Origin: Draconibacterium orientale
GTDB lineage: Bacteria; Bacteroidota; Bacteroidia; Bacteroidales; UBA1556
Direction of reading: 5' to 3'
NCBI GenBank assembly: GCA_020718275.1
Contig: DYSI01000013.1
Span: forward strand, 1 to 38,427
DNA length: 38,427 nt
Part shown: piece after piece, positions 1 to 9,372 of the stretch
Numbering within the stretch: the first letter of the stretch is position 1
How the letters are laid out: every line of letters starts with the position of its first letter
The notes under the pieces: model-generated
The model's database searches: none
The model's input: the letters and a program-made list of their open reading frames with translations, nothing else
What the model was told of the DNA's origin: nothing
Translations under genes and position numbers: made by a program

Positions 1-142
1 CGTTGTGAAAACATTCAAAGCGGTCTCTCAAGGGTCGCTTTTCTTTTAGGCTGTTTTTACTCGATGGTTCAATCATCTTTTGGGCCGGTTTACCTTCTTT
101 TATGACGCTTTTGTTGCTTTCCATGGTTCTTAGCTTTCTCAT
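1..142 (-). CDS. Partial hypothetical protein (N-terminal 47 residues)
   Basis: An open frame runs from an ATG at 142 off the left edge of the window; a TAA lies directly upstream in frame, so the start must be at 142 or at the second ATG at 124. The visible product is lysine- and serine-rich, begins MRKLRTMESNKSV and contains KEKRPLRDRFECFHN near the cut. It has no signal peptide or membrane segment. I do not recognise the family. No TAnnTTTG promoter is visible upstream. It points the same way as the 434-7834 operon and lies downstream of it across a 291-base gap. Codon choice looks coding-like, but the piece is short, so this could be a chance frame. Confidence 0.35.
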   Translation of the reverse strand, partial: MRKLRTMESNKSVIKEGKPAQKMIEPSSKNSLKEKRPLRDRFECFHN

Positions 143-433
143 TTAATGCTAAGCATTTATTGCTTTATCGTTTGTTTGGCTGTTTTGTATTGGCTTTTTT
201 CTTTCCATTTAGCTTTTGTAAAGTATTTATATTCAATTGAATAGATATAAAAAAGAGGCTTCTCATGGCGATTAAATGTTAAGTTATTTTAAATGGACGA
301 GGATTGTTTGACTCAGTGGTAATTAGTGATTCGTTTAGTGCCTGAAAGGTAGTGAATTATAGTTTCCTTTTACAAAAGATAAAAATATTATTTTCGAAAT
401 CTCAAAGAAGAATTATTGCAGCGGATTTTTGAG

Positions 434-2752
434 CTACTCAGCTATGCAAAAGGTAATGGTATAGTATTGATTTTCTTCAATTTGATTGCTTTGCAGTTGT
501 ATGCTTATGGAATAATCACCGGCGCTCAAGTCTTGTGGGCGTATCAGAAAATAGAATTTTCCATTTTCGCCCGATTGATAATGGCTTTTATCGAGTTGGA
601 TTTGTACAAAATCATCTTCGCATTGCACCGATTGCAGATTTAGCTCGGCTTTTCCAATGTTTTTGAAGCTTACTAAGCCAGTTTTTGTTTCTGTTTTGGA
701 GATAGTTCCTAAGTTCAGTGGACTGCGCTGCCATGCAATAATCGGGTAATCGACGCTATCTAATTGCAAATCATTGCTGCTATACATGATAATCTGAATT
801 TTCCGCTGCAAAGCGGCTGTCGGACTGTATACTGAATTGCGGAGGTCATTGGCGTTATCACTCACCAAACCAATGGATTGGCTATCGCCAAGCGGGTCTT
901 CATAAAGATGTAAACTGCCTCCATTGGCCGCCCTTTGGTTTAAGTAAGCCGCAAAATATCCGTTCTCGTACTCATAGATAAAATTCTTTAAACTGCTGAT
1001 TCTCCGTTTAGAGAGGGCAAGATTATAAGCCTGCGAATTGAGTGGACTCGCGTATCCTTTAATCTTAATTCTAACTTTTTTGCCTGCTTCCAACTCTTGT
1101 TTTAGCAAATGGGCAAATAGCTCCAAGTTTTCAAAACCAAGTGCAACTTGATCATTATAAAAAGTCTCAATCTCAATGGTGGCTTCCTTGGCTTTTGTAG
1201 CTTCAAGTCCATCAGAATACTTACTTACATACTGCTCTTTCTCTTGTAAATATCTTGCTAATAAGTCTTTATAATTCTCTTTGGTTTCGGTTTGAGTACT
1301 TCTGGGGTCTGGCATATCATTATCAAAATAGAGTGTCAGGGGCAGAAGCTTCTGAATTTTGGCTTGAGTACTCGTTTCTTGTTCAGGAATTGGTAATTCA
1401 AAGGTGCTAAAATCTGTACTATCTTTATAATCAGTGCGATAGGCGACATAGATATCCCCACAGCAGCTCTCGGATTGGTCGTGAAAATACGAGCCTTTTC
1501 GGTTTGAACTTAGGTAGATAATTTTCCCTGCGCGATAATGGCTGTAATACAAATCATCAAAAGGTGAGTTGATTGGCTGACCTAAATTGTCGGGAATAGT
1601 CCATTGGCTGAGTTCTCCATTGCTTTTAAAAATATCGAAGCCTCCAAAACCAGCCTGTTTGTTACTGCTGAAGTAGAGATTGCGCTCTTCGCTATCGTAA
1701 AAAGGACTTAATTCGTCACCCGAGGTATTGATAAGGCTGCCCGCATTTTTAAGCTCGCTGATTTCGTTGCCTTTGAGTACGGCATACCAAATATCAAACC
1801 CGCCAAAACCATTGGGTCGATTTGCACTGAAAAAGAGTATTTTATAATTATAAAATTCAGCTAAATAGGGTTGTGTGGCCGAATAATCGGGTAAATTTAT
1901 GCTGGCAGACAAGGCTTTAGCTTTGCTCCATTTGCCATTTCTCTTCTTGCTCCAATAAATGGAACAGGGACCAACTTCTTCCGAAAGATCCACACAGCGA
2001 GTAAAATAGGCCTCCGTTTGCCTTTTGTTAAAACAAATATTGCCAGTGAAGTATTGATTGGCACTCAGTCTACTGTCGAATAACTTTACCTTTTGCCAAC
2101 CTTGATGGCTGTAGGTTGCCGTATATATTTCTGAAAAATAGGAATGCCCAAAAACATTCTCTTCACCTTCGGCAAAGAGTGCTTCGTATCGGCTGAAAAC
2201 TAACTGCCGGTCGGAAATGGCTCGCGGATTAAACTCCGAATAAGGACCGTTGATGGGCGGTGGTAAATGGATTATTTCGTAAAGTGAACTGTCGTGAGCA
2301 TGTGCTAGGGCATAATTGCAGGCTTTAATTTCTTGTTCTGATGATTTTCTTAAAATAGCTGATTCACCAGTATTTATGTATTTCTGAAAAGCTTCAATAG
2401 CCATTTTATACTGTCCTAATTGCTTGGCTAATTCGCCAAAATGATAGTAGGCTTCGTGGTATTTACTTTCCAGATTATAGGTTTGCATTGCAGCATAAAT
2501 GGGATATGCTTCGCTCATTTTGTTTTGTAAACGCAAAATATTGGCGTAATGAAATTGGAAGTCGATATTGTTGGAATCGCTTTGATAATGACGAAAATAA
2601 ATCTCCGCAGCTTGGGGATAGTTTATTTCATGAATATAGCGGGCTGCAATAGCTTGTTGCTCTGCTATATTTTGACCCAATACGCACAAATGCCCTATGC
2701 TTAATACAAAAGTAATCAAAAGTGACCGATATAAATGTCTGTTTGATTTCAT
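434..2752 (-). CDS. TPR-PD40-OmpA family outer membrane-associated protein
   Basis: 772 residues. A signal peptide covers about residues 1-26 (no lipobox). Then come TPR-like helices (about 28-150), a PD40/WD40-like beta-propeller (about 170-440, with repeated LFFSANRPNGFGGFDIW- and LYFSSNKQAGFGGFDIF-type blades), an OmpA-like domain (about 530-675, with KIKGYASPLNSQAYNLALSKRR near 565) and a C-terminal DUF1573-like beta-sandwich (about 678-772, LGTISKTETKTGLVSFKNIG). TPR, propeller and OmpA together recall PorE/SprE-like T9SS proteins that tether the machinery to peptidoglycan, but the core PorE is a lipoprotein and this is not. The Asp that OmpA domains use to bind diaminopimelate is replaced in GYASP, while the Arg in SKRR is kept. 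It is the last gene of the surface operon, starting 1 base after the PorP/SprF stop, so the two are probably translationally coupled. Confidence 0.85.
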   Translation of the reverse strand: MKSNRHLYRSLLITFVLSIGHLCVLGQNIAEQQAIAARYIHEINYPQAAEIYFRHYQSDSNNIDFQFHYANILRLQNKMSEAYPIYAAMQTYNLESKYHEAYYHFGELAKQLGQYKMAIEAFQKYINTGESAILRKSSEQEIKACNYALAHAHDSSLYEIIHLPPPINGPYSEFNPRAISDRQLVFSRYEALFAEGEENVFGHSYFSEIYTATYSHQGWQKVKLFDSRLSANQYFTGNICFNKRQTEAYFTRCVDLSEEVGPCSIYWSKKRNGKWSKAKALSASINLPDYSATQPYLAEFYNYKILFFSANRPNGFGGFDIWYAVLKGNEISELKNAGSLINTSGDELSPFYDSEERNLYFSSNKQAGFGGFDIFKSNGELSQWTIPDNLGQPINSPFDDLYYSHYRAGKIIYLSSNRKGSYFHDQSESCCGDIYVAYRTDYKDSTDFSTFELPIPEQETSTQAKIQKLLPLTLYFDNDMPDPRSTQTETKENYKDLLARYLQEKEQYVSKYSDGLEATKAKEATIEIETFYNDQVALGFENLELFAHLLKQELEAGKKVRIKIKGYASPLNSQAYNLALSKRRISSLKNFIYEYENGYFAAYLNQRAANGGSLHLYEDPLGDSQSIGLVSDNANDLRNSVYSPTAALQRKIQIIMYSSNDLQLDSVDYPIIAWQRSPLNLGTISKTETKTGLVSFKNIGKAELNLQSVQCEDDFVQIQLDKSHYQSGENGKFYFLIRPQDLSAGDYSISIQLQSNQIEENQYYTITFCIAE

Positions 2753-2753
2753 C

Positions 2754-3848
2754 TTAGAAAATAGGACAGGGGGTTGGCTCCATTTTAGGAATTTTCTTTT
2801 TCTTCAAAATAAGCCATTGCAAACTTATTTCCATTCCACCCATTGCACGACTGGCAACAGTCAGGGGCGATACGTTAAAATCGTAGCTTGCGGCAATCTT
2901 AAGCTGCTTATAATCAATTCCCATAAGCAAAATTAGGGCGTCATGATTGCGAATAAATAATCCAGTGTTGAGTGCAAAATATCGCCTTGAGTCGCTATGA
3001 AGTTTGTAATAAAACCTTGCACCCACTATTAATTCATTATATGGATTCTGATGTGAAAAGTAGAAAGTTGGCATCAGGTTGTAAAGTTTACTAAGCTCAA
3101 ACTCTGGCTCAGCATACCATTGATATCGCACACTCAATCTACTTTCTTCATCGTTCAATAGGCTTTGCATCGGACGATTTAAGTGATAAGCGGATAAACC
3201 AGTGTTGATTTTAAAACGGGGACTGAAAGTCAAAAACCAATGTGCTCCCGTTGATAAGTCAAAGTAATTGAATTGATTAACGCTAAATATTTCGCTATTG
3301 GCTTGTTGGATATTTGAGAAACTCCCATTCCATTGTTCAGGAAAATATAGCTGGCTGTAATCGATGGATCGCTGGAAAAAAGAAGCTTGCATCCCAATGG
3401 CCAGCAGGTTTTTGTTTTGTTTGTTCAAGACTTTCACCCATGATAAGGATAATCCGGCTTGGGTGGTGCCAAATTTAGAATCGCCCGCTTCATCATTGTT
3501 GAAAATAAGTCCAAACCCAATAAAATCGCCTTTACGTTTTCGGGTAATAAGTTTAGTGTCGAAGGAGGCGGAATAGGTTTGATAAGGAACGGTCACTGAA
3601 GCCCATTGGCTACGCTGATTCAATATAAAACGATAGTTGGCTTGTGTATAGGCTGTAAGCGCTGGATTGAGATTGAGTGGTGAATTGAAAAGCTGCGAAA
3701 AATGCAAATCCTGCCCATGTATGGGTTTTAATGCGATGAGGAATATCATCGCTAGCCATAACCATAAAAATGGCGCAAATCTCCTAAAAGCATGTTTTAC
3801 GAAGGGCTTTTCAGGATGAGATTGGTATCTTATTTTAATTCTTGTCAA
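2754..3848 (-). CDS. PorP/SprF family type IX secretion outer membrane protein
   Basis: 364 residues. After a hydrophobic signal segment (about 27-45, ending in HGQ) the mature protein opens with DLHFSQLFNSPLNLNPALT, the family hallmark. The rest alternates aromatic and polar residues as expected for an outer membrane beta-barrel (RFILNQRSQWASV, FDLSTGAHW, ELIVGARFYYKLHSD). PorP/SprF proteins are known to anchor or secrete partner adhesins that carry the gliding-type C-terminal domain. Such a protein is encoded 8 bases upstream, so this copy is probably its dedicated partner. The charged stretch before the hydrophobic core is unusually long (about 26 residues), but the next Met falls inside the core, so I keep this start. 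Confidence 0.9.
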   Translation of the reverse strand: MTRIKIRYQSHPEKPFVKHAFRRFAPFLWLWLAMIFLIALKPIHGQDLHFSQLFNSPLNLNPALTAYTQANYRFILNQRSQWASVTVPYQTYSASFDTKLITRKRKGDFIGFGLIFNNDEAGDSKFGTTQAGLSLSWVKVLNKQNKNLLAIGMQASFFQRSIDYSQLYFPEQWNGSFSNIQQANSEIFSVNQFNYFDLSTGAHWFLTFSPRFKINTGLSAYHLNRPMQSLLNDEESRLSVRYQWYAEPEFELSKLYNLMPTFYFSHQNPYNELIVGARFYYKLHSDSRRYFALNTGLFIRNHDALILLMGIDYKQLKIAASYDFNVSPLTVASRAMGGMEISLQWLILKKKKIPKMEPTPCPIF

Positions 3849-3856
3849 TGGTTAGT

Positions 3857-6800
3857 TTAACGAATTAAGGTGATATTTCCTTTTTTAATAAACACTTCTT
3901 TACTGTAACATGTTAATTTTAAATGATATACATAAACGCCTGCATTGAGTTTTTCACCTTTATAAGTTCCATCCCAAGCTTGGTTTATGTCAGATGTTTC
4001 AAAAACAAGCTCACCCCAGCGGTCGAAAATCATCCACTGTAATTCGTAGCCTACGCTTGAATTGACATAGATTAAATCGTTTTTGCCATCACCGTCTGGT
4101 GTAAATGCATTGGGGACATAAATATAGGGTTCCTCACAAATTACGTCAATCACATAAATACTAATCACATCCGACCAGTGGCAGCCATAAGCGTCATTTA
4201 CTTCCACCGTATAAGTGGTACTTTTGGTAGGATCGGCCAGTGGATTATAAATACTGGCATCTGATAAAGCGGTTGAGGGAGTCCATTGGTAGGTGTAATT
4301 GGTTCCGAAATTAGTAGCATGCAAACCAATTTGTTGTCCTTCGTAAATGGTGTCAAAATCTGCCCATGCATCAAAAACCATGAGTAATGAGGAATCAATT
4401 ATGCTCACCGTATCGAGGGTAATGCATTGATTTTGATCGGTTAAAGTCACGTGATAAACGCCTTGGCAAAGCTGAGTTGCTGGATTGTTGGTTTGAGTCG
4501 ATGGATCGTCCCATTGCCAATGGTAGGGTGGAGTACCGCCTTGCGCATTTGCCCATGCCTTGCCAATACAAGCGGTTTCGCATGGAATGTTTTTAGCAAC
4601 TGCTTGGGAAAGTAATAATGCTGGTTCGTAAATGCTGGTGTCGAATATACTAAAACATCCATCTTGATCACTCACCGTTACTTGGTAATTTCCTGCGCCT
4701 AAATTACTTGCAACAGCGCCTGGCTGTCCATTACTCCATTGGTATTGGTAGGGTGAAACTCCTCCCATTGGATTTATTTGAATGCTTCCGTTCTGATCGC
4801 CATGGCAATTCACATCCACGACATTGGCACTGCTTATTACAATTCGATTGTCAACAAATAAACTGTCGTAACTCTCGCAACCGCTTACACTACACTTCAG
4901 GTATAAATAACTTGGTTGGCTAAAAACATGTAGCAAAAGGCTGTCGGTAGGGAAATTATTTAAGGTATCGGTGAATAAATTATTGCTCGACCAATGATAA
5001 CTAAGATTGGGTTGATTACCACTGCCTTGGAGAATAATAGTTTGCTGGCAAATACTGGTGTCATTTCCTGCAAATACTTGCAAATCAATTACTTTAACTA
5101 GCTGATATAAAGTATCAGTGCAAACAGAATTACTCATGGCCAAGGTGTACCAAGTAGAATTTGCGGGGTTTGCATAAGGATTGCTAAGGTTGTAATTGCT
5201 TAAATTTCCTCCCGAAGTCCAGTGAAATAGAACACTAGGGTCGTTGACTGGCAAGATACCGATTTGTGTACTTTGACCTAAACAAATGCTGTGACTGGCG
5301 AGTGTATCCACTTGACCGGAAAGTACCACCACTTGTTGGCTAATGGTATCTCTTAGATTGCAGCTTTGTGGATCGTAGATAATTAGTTTAACATCATACA
5401 CACCACTCTGATTATAAATATGATATGGATTTTTGGCCGTGGATGTTCCTCCGTCGCCGAAGTTCCAATAGTATTGCGTTAGCGTTGGATGCGATAAGAA
5501 AGATTTATTGATAAAAAAAGTAGTATCGGGGAGACAAACCACTGGAGGAATCTGATAATCAGCCACTATAGCGGGGATATTAAAATCTATTTTGAATACA
5601 CCATTATTGCAGTTATTGTTGGAACTATTGTTTATGGAAGAATAACAACCTGTTGTAGTAGGAAAATCATCGTGACCACCACAGCCTGCGCAAACATTTT
5701 GGTAAATCCGGCCTTTATTATCGAATCTGGAAGTGCCGCCATCCACATGCTCGTCGGAACTTGAGCCGCCGTAGAAACTTCCATAATCGAGCGCGGAGGC
5801 ATCGTCAGCCATCACCATTAGATAGTAATCGCTACCGTCGGTGGTGGTTTGAAACCCATTCAAGGTATATGGCAAAGCATAGGTGTTCCCTCCCGAAAAA
5901 CTTGAATTCACAGCCCCGCCCCAAGCCGATAAATATATCCGATTACATAAATCTACCATAAAGGCCGAAGGGACTAAGTCTGTTCCATGACTTCCGTTTC
6001 CAAAGGTAGTTGACCATACCAGATTATTTAAATTCGGGTTTAGTTTAATCAGAAACTGACCATCTAAAGGGCTGTTCCATAATGCATTATAAATAAAAAC
6101 ATTAGAAGTGTCTAGGGTTTGCCCAAAGAGGTAAACATGGTCGTAGCGGTCTAGATCTATTAAATAACTTTGGTCGTAGGCTGCACTTCCAATATAGCTG
6201 CATTTTAAAATCGATTGACCATTTTTGGCAATTTTTGCCACAAATCCATCTGCTGAATCTCCTTGAAAAGTTGTTTGATAGGCTCCTGCTTGAATCGGTA
6301 AATCGATCGACATGGTGCCGCCAGTAATGTAGATATCTCCTTTTTTGCTAAGCTTTAAACCATAAATCGCATCATGTTTATTTCCGCCAAAATAACTTGC
6401 CCAAATGAGATTGCTAAGGCAATTGTCGAATTTTGCAATCACTCCGTCATTAAGCAAATTTTTGCTTGGCTGAAAAGCATTTGCAGTGGTCGGAAAATTA
6501 AGGGAGCTAGTAGTCGAAACTAGATAAATATTATCATTCTTATCAGTAATCACTTCTCCGCGTATATCATCGCCGTAATTATTTACTAAAGAAACGGAAG
6601 AATTTATACCATCATTTTTGGAACCACCCAAATAAGTGGAGCCAATTAACTGAGAACCATTTGCACTAAAGAGTGTGATAAACAGGTCACTACCGTTCTG
6701 AAAGTTAATACTCGACGAAATATTGGTATTCTGCCCGCCATTATAGCTGTCATCGTAGGAGCTTGCCAAGGTTGGGAAATTACCACTGCTGGTGGTTCCT

Positions 6801-7834
6801 AGTACTACTAATTCGTCCTTGCTATTCACAATCAAGCTAGCTGGAACCTCTCCGTTGGCGCCTCCGAGGTAGGTTGAGTAGATTAAATTGCTACCAGTGG
6901 TATCGAACTTACTGATACTCACATCAAAGGAGTTGTTGTATGAGAGATCGTAAGCTCCCAAGGTGGTTGGATAACCAGTGCCAAAAGCAATCCCTCCGGC
7001 ATATAAAAAACCCTTTGAATCGTAAGTTGCAGAAAATCCCCAATTGTCGGCATACGAACCCGTATAGCTTGCAAAAACTAAAGTTGGATCTATAATTAGC
7101 GGATATTGTGGATTATATGATTTTGGAAATATAAAATTTACTTGATTGTTTACTAAAACAAAATAACATTCAACTTTTACTTTTTCGTTTGCAATTATTT
7201 GATAAGCATAAGGGGCTAATTCTATGATTTGATTTACTGAAGTGCTGATAATCAAATTATTATTTTTTATTTGAAGTTTATCAACCCCTTCATAACGGAT
7301 TTGTATTTGTGCTGGGTCGGACTGTGCTGCTACTTCAAAATCCCATTTCAATCGCTGTGATTGTTCATAAATCCTCAAATCGATTCCATTGTATAGGTTT
7401 TGGATGCTTAACTTGCTGTATTTTTTAACCCCTGAGGCCCAAAATTGCGGATCATTTCCTAGAAAATAATTTTCGTAAATGCTCAAAGGATTTTCACACA
7501 GTATGCTTGGATTGGGGTTTGCATTCGCAAAACGCATGCGATAGCTATGCCTTTTTATTTTGCTTGGAGCAGTTAACTTCTTTTGCTGTTGGTGTTTATG
7601 ATGTGAAAGGGATTCTAATTCTTCGGCATTTGAGAGGTCAAACAGAAAACTGTTGTTCTCTATCCATAAATTTCCATTACCAAGAAAAGCTTTAAAGCGC
7701 ACTGGTTCAGGCCACTGACCTTTGTTTTCGGTAAATTCGGCACTAACCATTGATATACTATCCTTTATCTGCCCTATTAATGCAAAGGGGAGGAGGGAGA
7801 ATAGTATAAAAAGAAGTTTGGCTGATGTTGGCAT
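3857..7834 (-). CDS. Giant T9SS-secreted adhesin with SBBP, PKD and SprB-like repeats and gliding-motility C-terminal domain
   Basis: 1325 residues. Signal peptide about 1-21. The N-terminal domain begins EFTENKGQWPEPVRFKA, matching the DUF7948-type module found before SBBP repeats. SBBP beta-propeller repeats fill about 255-740 (repeated YSTYLGG-, GSTYLGG- and WASYFGG-type motifs, and a CAGCGG segment). A PKD domain lies near 760-845 (YYWNFGDGGTSTAKNPYHIY), followed by Ig-like segments. Two SprB-type repeats start near 1005 (VNCHGDQNGSIQINPMGG) and 1085 (PCETACIGKAWANAQGG). The last 85 residues (VPNAFTPDGDGKNDLIYV, then FDRWGELVFE and AWDGTYKGEKLNAGVYVY) are the gliding-type, type B T9SS sorting domain. 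The protein should be exported and held at the surface by the PorP/SprF protein encoded next. It is the first gene of the operon and has a promoter 21 bases upstream. Confidence 0.92.
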   Translation of the reverse strand: MPTSAKLLFILFSLLPFALIGQIKDSISMVSAEFTENKGQWPEPVRFKAFLGNGNLWIENNSFLFDLSNAEELESLSHHKHQQQKKLTAPSKIKRHSYRMRFANANPNPSILCENPLSIYENYFLGNDPQFWASGVKKYSKLSIQNLYNGIDLRIYEQSQRLKWDFEVAAQSDPAQIQIRYEGVDKLQIKNNNLIISTSVNQIIELAPYAYQIIANEKVKVECYFVLVNNQVNFIFPKSYNPQYPLIIDPTLVFASYTGSYADNWGFSATYDSKGFLYAGGIAFGTGYPTTLGAYDLSYNNSFDVSISKFDTTGSNLIYSTYLGGANGEVPASLIVNSKDELVVLGTTSSGNFPTLASSYDDSYNGGQNTNISSSINFQNGSDLFITLFSANGSQLIGSTYLGGSKNDGINSSVSLVNNYGDDIRGEVITDKNDNIYLVSTTSSLNFPTTANAFQPSKNLLNDGVIAKFDNCLSNLIWASYFGGNKHDAIYGLKLSKKGDIYITGGTMSIDLPIQAGAYQTTFQGDSADGFVAKIAKNGQSILKCSYIGSAAYDQSYLIDLDRYDHVYLFGQTLDTSNVFIYNALWNSPLDGQFLIKLNPNLNNLVWSTTFGNGSHGTDLVPSAFMVDLCNRIYLSAWGGAVNSSFSGGNTYALPYTLNGFQTTTDGSDYYLMVMADDASALDYGSFYGGSSSDEHVDGGTSRFDNKGRIYQNVCAGCGGHDDFPTTTGCYSSINNSSNNNCNNGVFKIDFNIPAIVADYQIPPVVCLPDTTFFINKSFLSHPTLTQYYWNFGDGGTSTAKNPYHIYNQSGVYDVKLIIYDPQSCNLRDTISQQVVVLSGQVDTLASHSICLGQSTQIGILPVNDPSVLFHWTSGGNLSNYNLSNPYANPANSTWYTLAMSNSVCTDTLYQLVKVIDLQVFAGNDTSICQQTIILQGSGNQPNLSYHWSSNNLFTDTLNNFPTDSLLLHVFSQPSYLYLKCSVSGCESYDSLFVDNRIVISSANVVDVNCHGDQNGSIQINPMGGVSPYQYQWSNGQPGAVASNLGAGNYQVTVSDQDGCFSIFDTSIYEPALLLSQAVAKNIPCETACIGKAWANAQGGTPPYHWQWDDPSTQTNNPATQLCQGVYHVTLTDQNQCITLDTVSIIDSSLLMVFDAWADFDTIYEGQQIGLHATNFGTNYTYQWTPSTALSDASIYNPLADPTKSTTYTVEVNDAYGCHWSDVISIYVIDVICEEPYIYVPNAFTPDGDGKNDLIYVNSSVGYELQWMIFDRWGELVFETSDINQAWDGTYKGEKLNAGVYVYHLKLTCYSKEVFIKKGNITLIR

Positions 7835-7854
7835 ACAATGGGTTTATTACCTTA

Positions 7855-7880
7855 CAAAGGTACTAAAATATTTTGACCAA
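7855..7880 (-). promoter_or_regulatory. Bacteroidota-type promoter for the adhesin operon
   Basis: Read on the minus strand, TACCTTTG (7862-7855) matches the TAnnTTTG -7 consensus. A TTG (7880-7878) lies 15 bases upstream as a possible -33 element, slightly closer than usual. The -7 element sits 21 bases before the adhesin start. Confidence 0.55.
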
Positions 7881-7976
7881 TTAAAAACAAATTGAAACTT
7901 GAAAGTGATGCCTTCATAAGTGATTTTCTTGCTCAGTTTTATTCGTTTCTAATACGTTATTCGCGCTAAATAGTCG

Positions 7977-7984
7977 TATATTTG
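7977..7984 (+). promoter_or_regulatory. Bacteroidota-type -7 element for the TPR gene
   Basis: TATATTTG matches TAnnTTTG, 84 bases before the TPR gene. No clear TTG -33 element lies at the right distance. The leader that follows is very AT-rich. Confidence 0.4.
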
Positions 7985-8068
7985 CATTGAAATTAGCATG
8001 ACAAAATTTCAGTATGCTATTTTTAAAAATTTATATTAGATTAAAATCCATATATATATAAAGATTAC

Positions 8069-8803
8069 ATGAAGTTATTATTTATTTATAAAAACTTAGT
8101 ACTGGTTTTACTGTTTTTTTTGCTGTCACTAATTTTTGGTGTAGCATTACAAGCCCAAACAGCCAAAGAATGGTACACCTCAGCCATGCTTAAAATGATA
8201 AATGGCGAACATGAAGCGGCCATTGTGGACTTTACCAAAGCTTATCGCAGGGACAAAACCATGATAGACGCAGTGTATAATCGCGGCATTGCACGCGAAC
8301 GAATTGGGGATTATGACCATGCAATCGACGATTATTCCATTGTTATAAAAGCGAAGCCGAATAACTTTCAAGCTTTTAATAATCGTGGTTTATTGTACTT
8401 GCGCATGGAAGAATATGATAAAGCTTTGGATGATTTTAAAACCAGTTTACGAATCAACGATCATGCTATAACTTACCTCTATTTGGCAAATACTTATATG
8501 CAATTGAAGCAATATTCCGAGGCAAAAGTCAATGCTACAAAGGTATTAGACTATCTGCCAAATTATTTTAGAGCACATCACATATTGGCACAAGTAAATT
8601 TTTTTGAAAAGATTTATGAGGAATCACTCAAACATTACAACTTCTTATGTGGAATACAAGCGCCAAAGGCTATTTATTTTTTGGAACGCTCGGCGGTATA
8701 TTTTGCAATGAATAAGCCAACAGAGGCTTGGTCTGATTATAATAAAGCCAAAGAATTGGGCTGTGAAGATGCGGCTACAAAATTGCTTGAGTTTGGAAAG
8801 TAA
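8069..8803 (+). CDS. Secreted tetratricopeptide (TPR) repeat protein
   Basis: 244 residues. A signal peptide covers about 1-30 (hydrophobic LVLVLLFFLLSLIFGVAL, then QAQ). The rest is a run of about five to six TPR units with the usual signature spacing: AMLKMINGEHEAAIVDFTKA, NRGIARERIGDYDHAIDDYS, NRGLLYLRMEEYDKALDDF, and a final unit ending WSDYNKAKELGCEDA. TPR proteins of this kind are protein-protein scaffolds; here it would act in the periplasm or at the outer membrane. No enzymatic domain is visible and no partner can be named. It stands alone and converges on the GNAT gene 20 bases downstream, with no obvious terminator between them. Confidence 0.85.
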   Translation: MKLLFIYKNLVLVLLFFLLSLIFGVALQAQTAKEWYTSAMLKMINGEHEAAIVDFTKAYRRDKTMIDAVYNRGIARERIGDYDHAIDDYSIVIKAKPNNFQAFNNRGLLYLRMEEYDKALDDFKTSLRINDHAITYLYLANTYMQLKQYSEAKVNATKVLDYLPNYFRAHHILAQVNFFEKIYEESLKHYNFLCGIQAPKAIYFLERSAVYFAMNKPTEAWSDYNKAKELGCEDAATKLLEFGK

Positions 8804-8823
8804 ATGCGGGCTTATAGAATTAT

Positions 8824-9372
8824 TTAAGTAATAATGACTTGATTTTCAGTTCTGTTATCGTAGATGACGAATTTCATTTTTTGATAGAAATCTAAAGCCT
8901 CAGGACTGTCGTTGCTGCAAGTGTGTAGTATAATTGTTTGCTGCTTAATGGTTTGCAGTCTTTTCAAAATATAGTTCATCATTTTCTTTCCATAGCCTTT
9001 GCTCAAATATGGTTTCAGCAAGCCAAAATATACCAATTCAACCTCCACTTTCGATAAGTCTAGCTCAAAATAGCCAATTCTTACGTTTGATTCGTACACA
9101 TAATATACTTCTCGACTTTCTTCACTTAATAGTTTATCAAGTTCTGAATAGTTAATAATCAATCGATTAGCCCATTTCCACTCGCCCCCTATAGCATGAT
9201 AGAATATTCGATAATCTACCAAATCAATAGAGGATTGTCGTCTGAAATTTAAATCTTTATAATTGGTAAATTGCTCATTTTCATCAATATAACGCCTAAG
9301 ATACCACACTTGAGCTGGTTTTTGAGTAATATGGAAATCTTTTATTGACTTAATTGGAGTTAGATTTTTCAT
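8824..9372 (-). CDS. GNAT family N-acetyltransferase
   Basis: 182 residues, cytoplasmic. The C-terminal half has the GNAT fold: a central strand (VELVYFGLLKPYLSKGYGKKMM) carrying a Q/RxxGxG/A-like acetyl-CoA loop (LSKGYG), then a helix and a strand with SPEALDFYQKMKFVIYD, typical of motif B. The N-terminal half (WYLRRYIDENEQFTNYKDL) is the substrate side and gives no clue to the acceptor, which could be a small amine, an antibiotic or a protein. Single gene, with only a weak promoter-like sequence upstream (TAATATTG on the minus strand, one base off TAnnTTTG). Confidence 0.8.
   Translation of the reverse strand: MKNLTPIKSIKDFHITQKPAQVWYLRRYIDENEQFTNYKDLNFRRQSSIDLVDYRIFYHAIGGEWKWANRLIINYSELDKLLSEESREVYYVYESNVRIGYFELDLSKVEVELVYFGLLKPYLSKGYGKKMMNYILKRLQTIKQQTIILHTCSNDSPEALDFYQKMKFVIYDNRTENQVIIT

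Noticed and set aside
230-243. Perfect palindrome TATTCAATTGAATA
   Set aside because: A 14-base AT-rich palindrome is expected by chance in such DNA. It has no T-run and no clear relation to a promoter.
4198-6000. Several 60-74 codon frames inside the giant adhesin gene on both strands
   Set aside because: They lie wholly within a well-supported gene and have no family features.
7998-8039. 13-codon leader frame before the TPR gene
   Set aside because: Very AT-rich, with no codon bias and no feature of a regulatory leader peptide.
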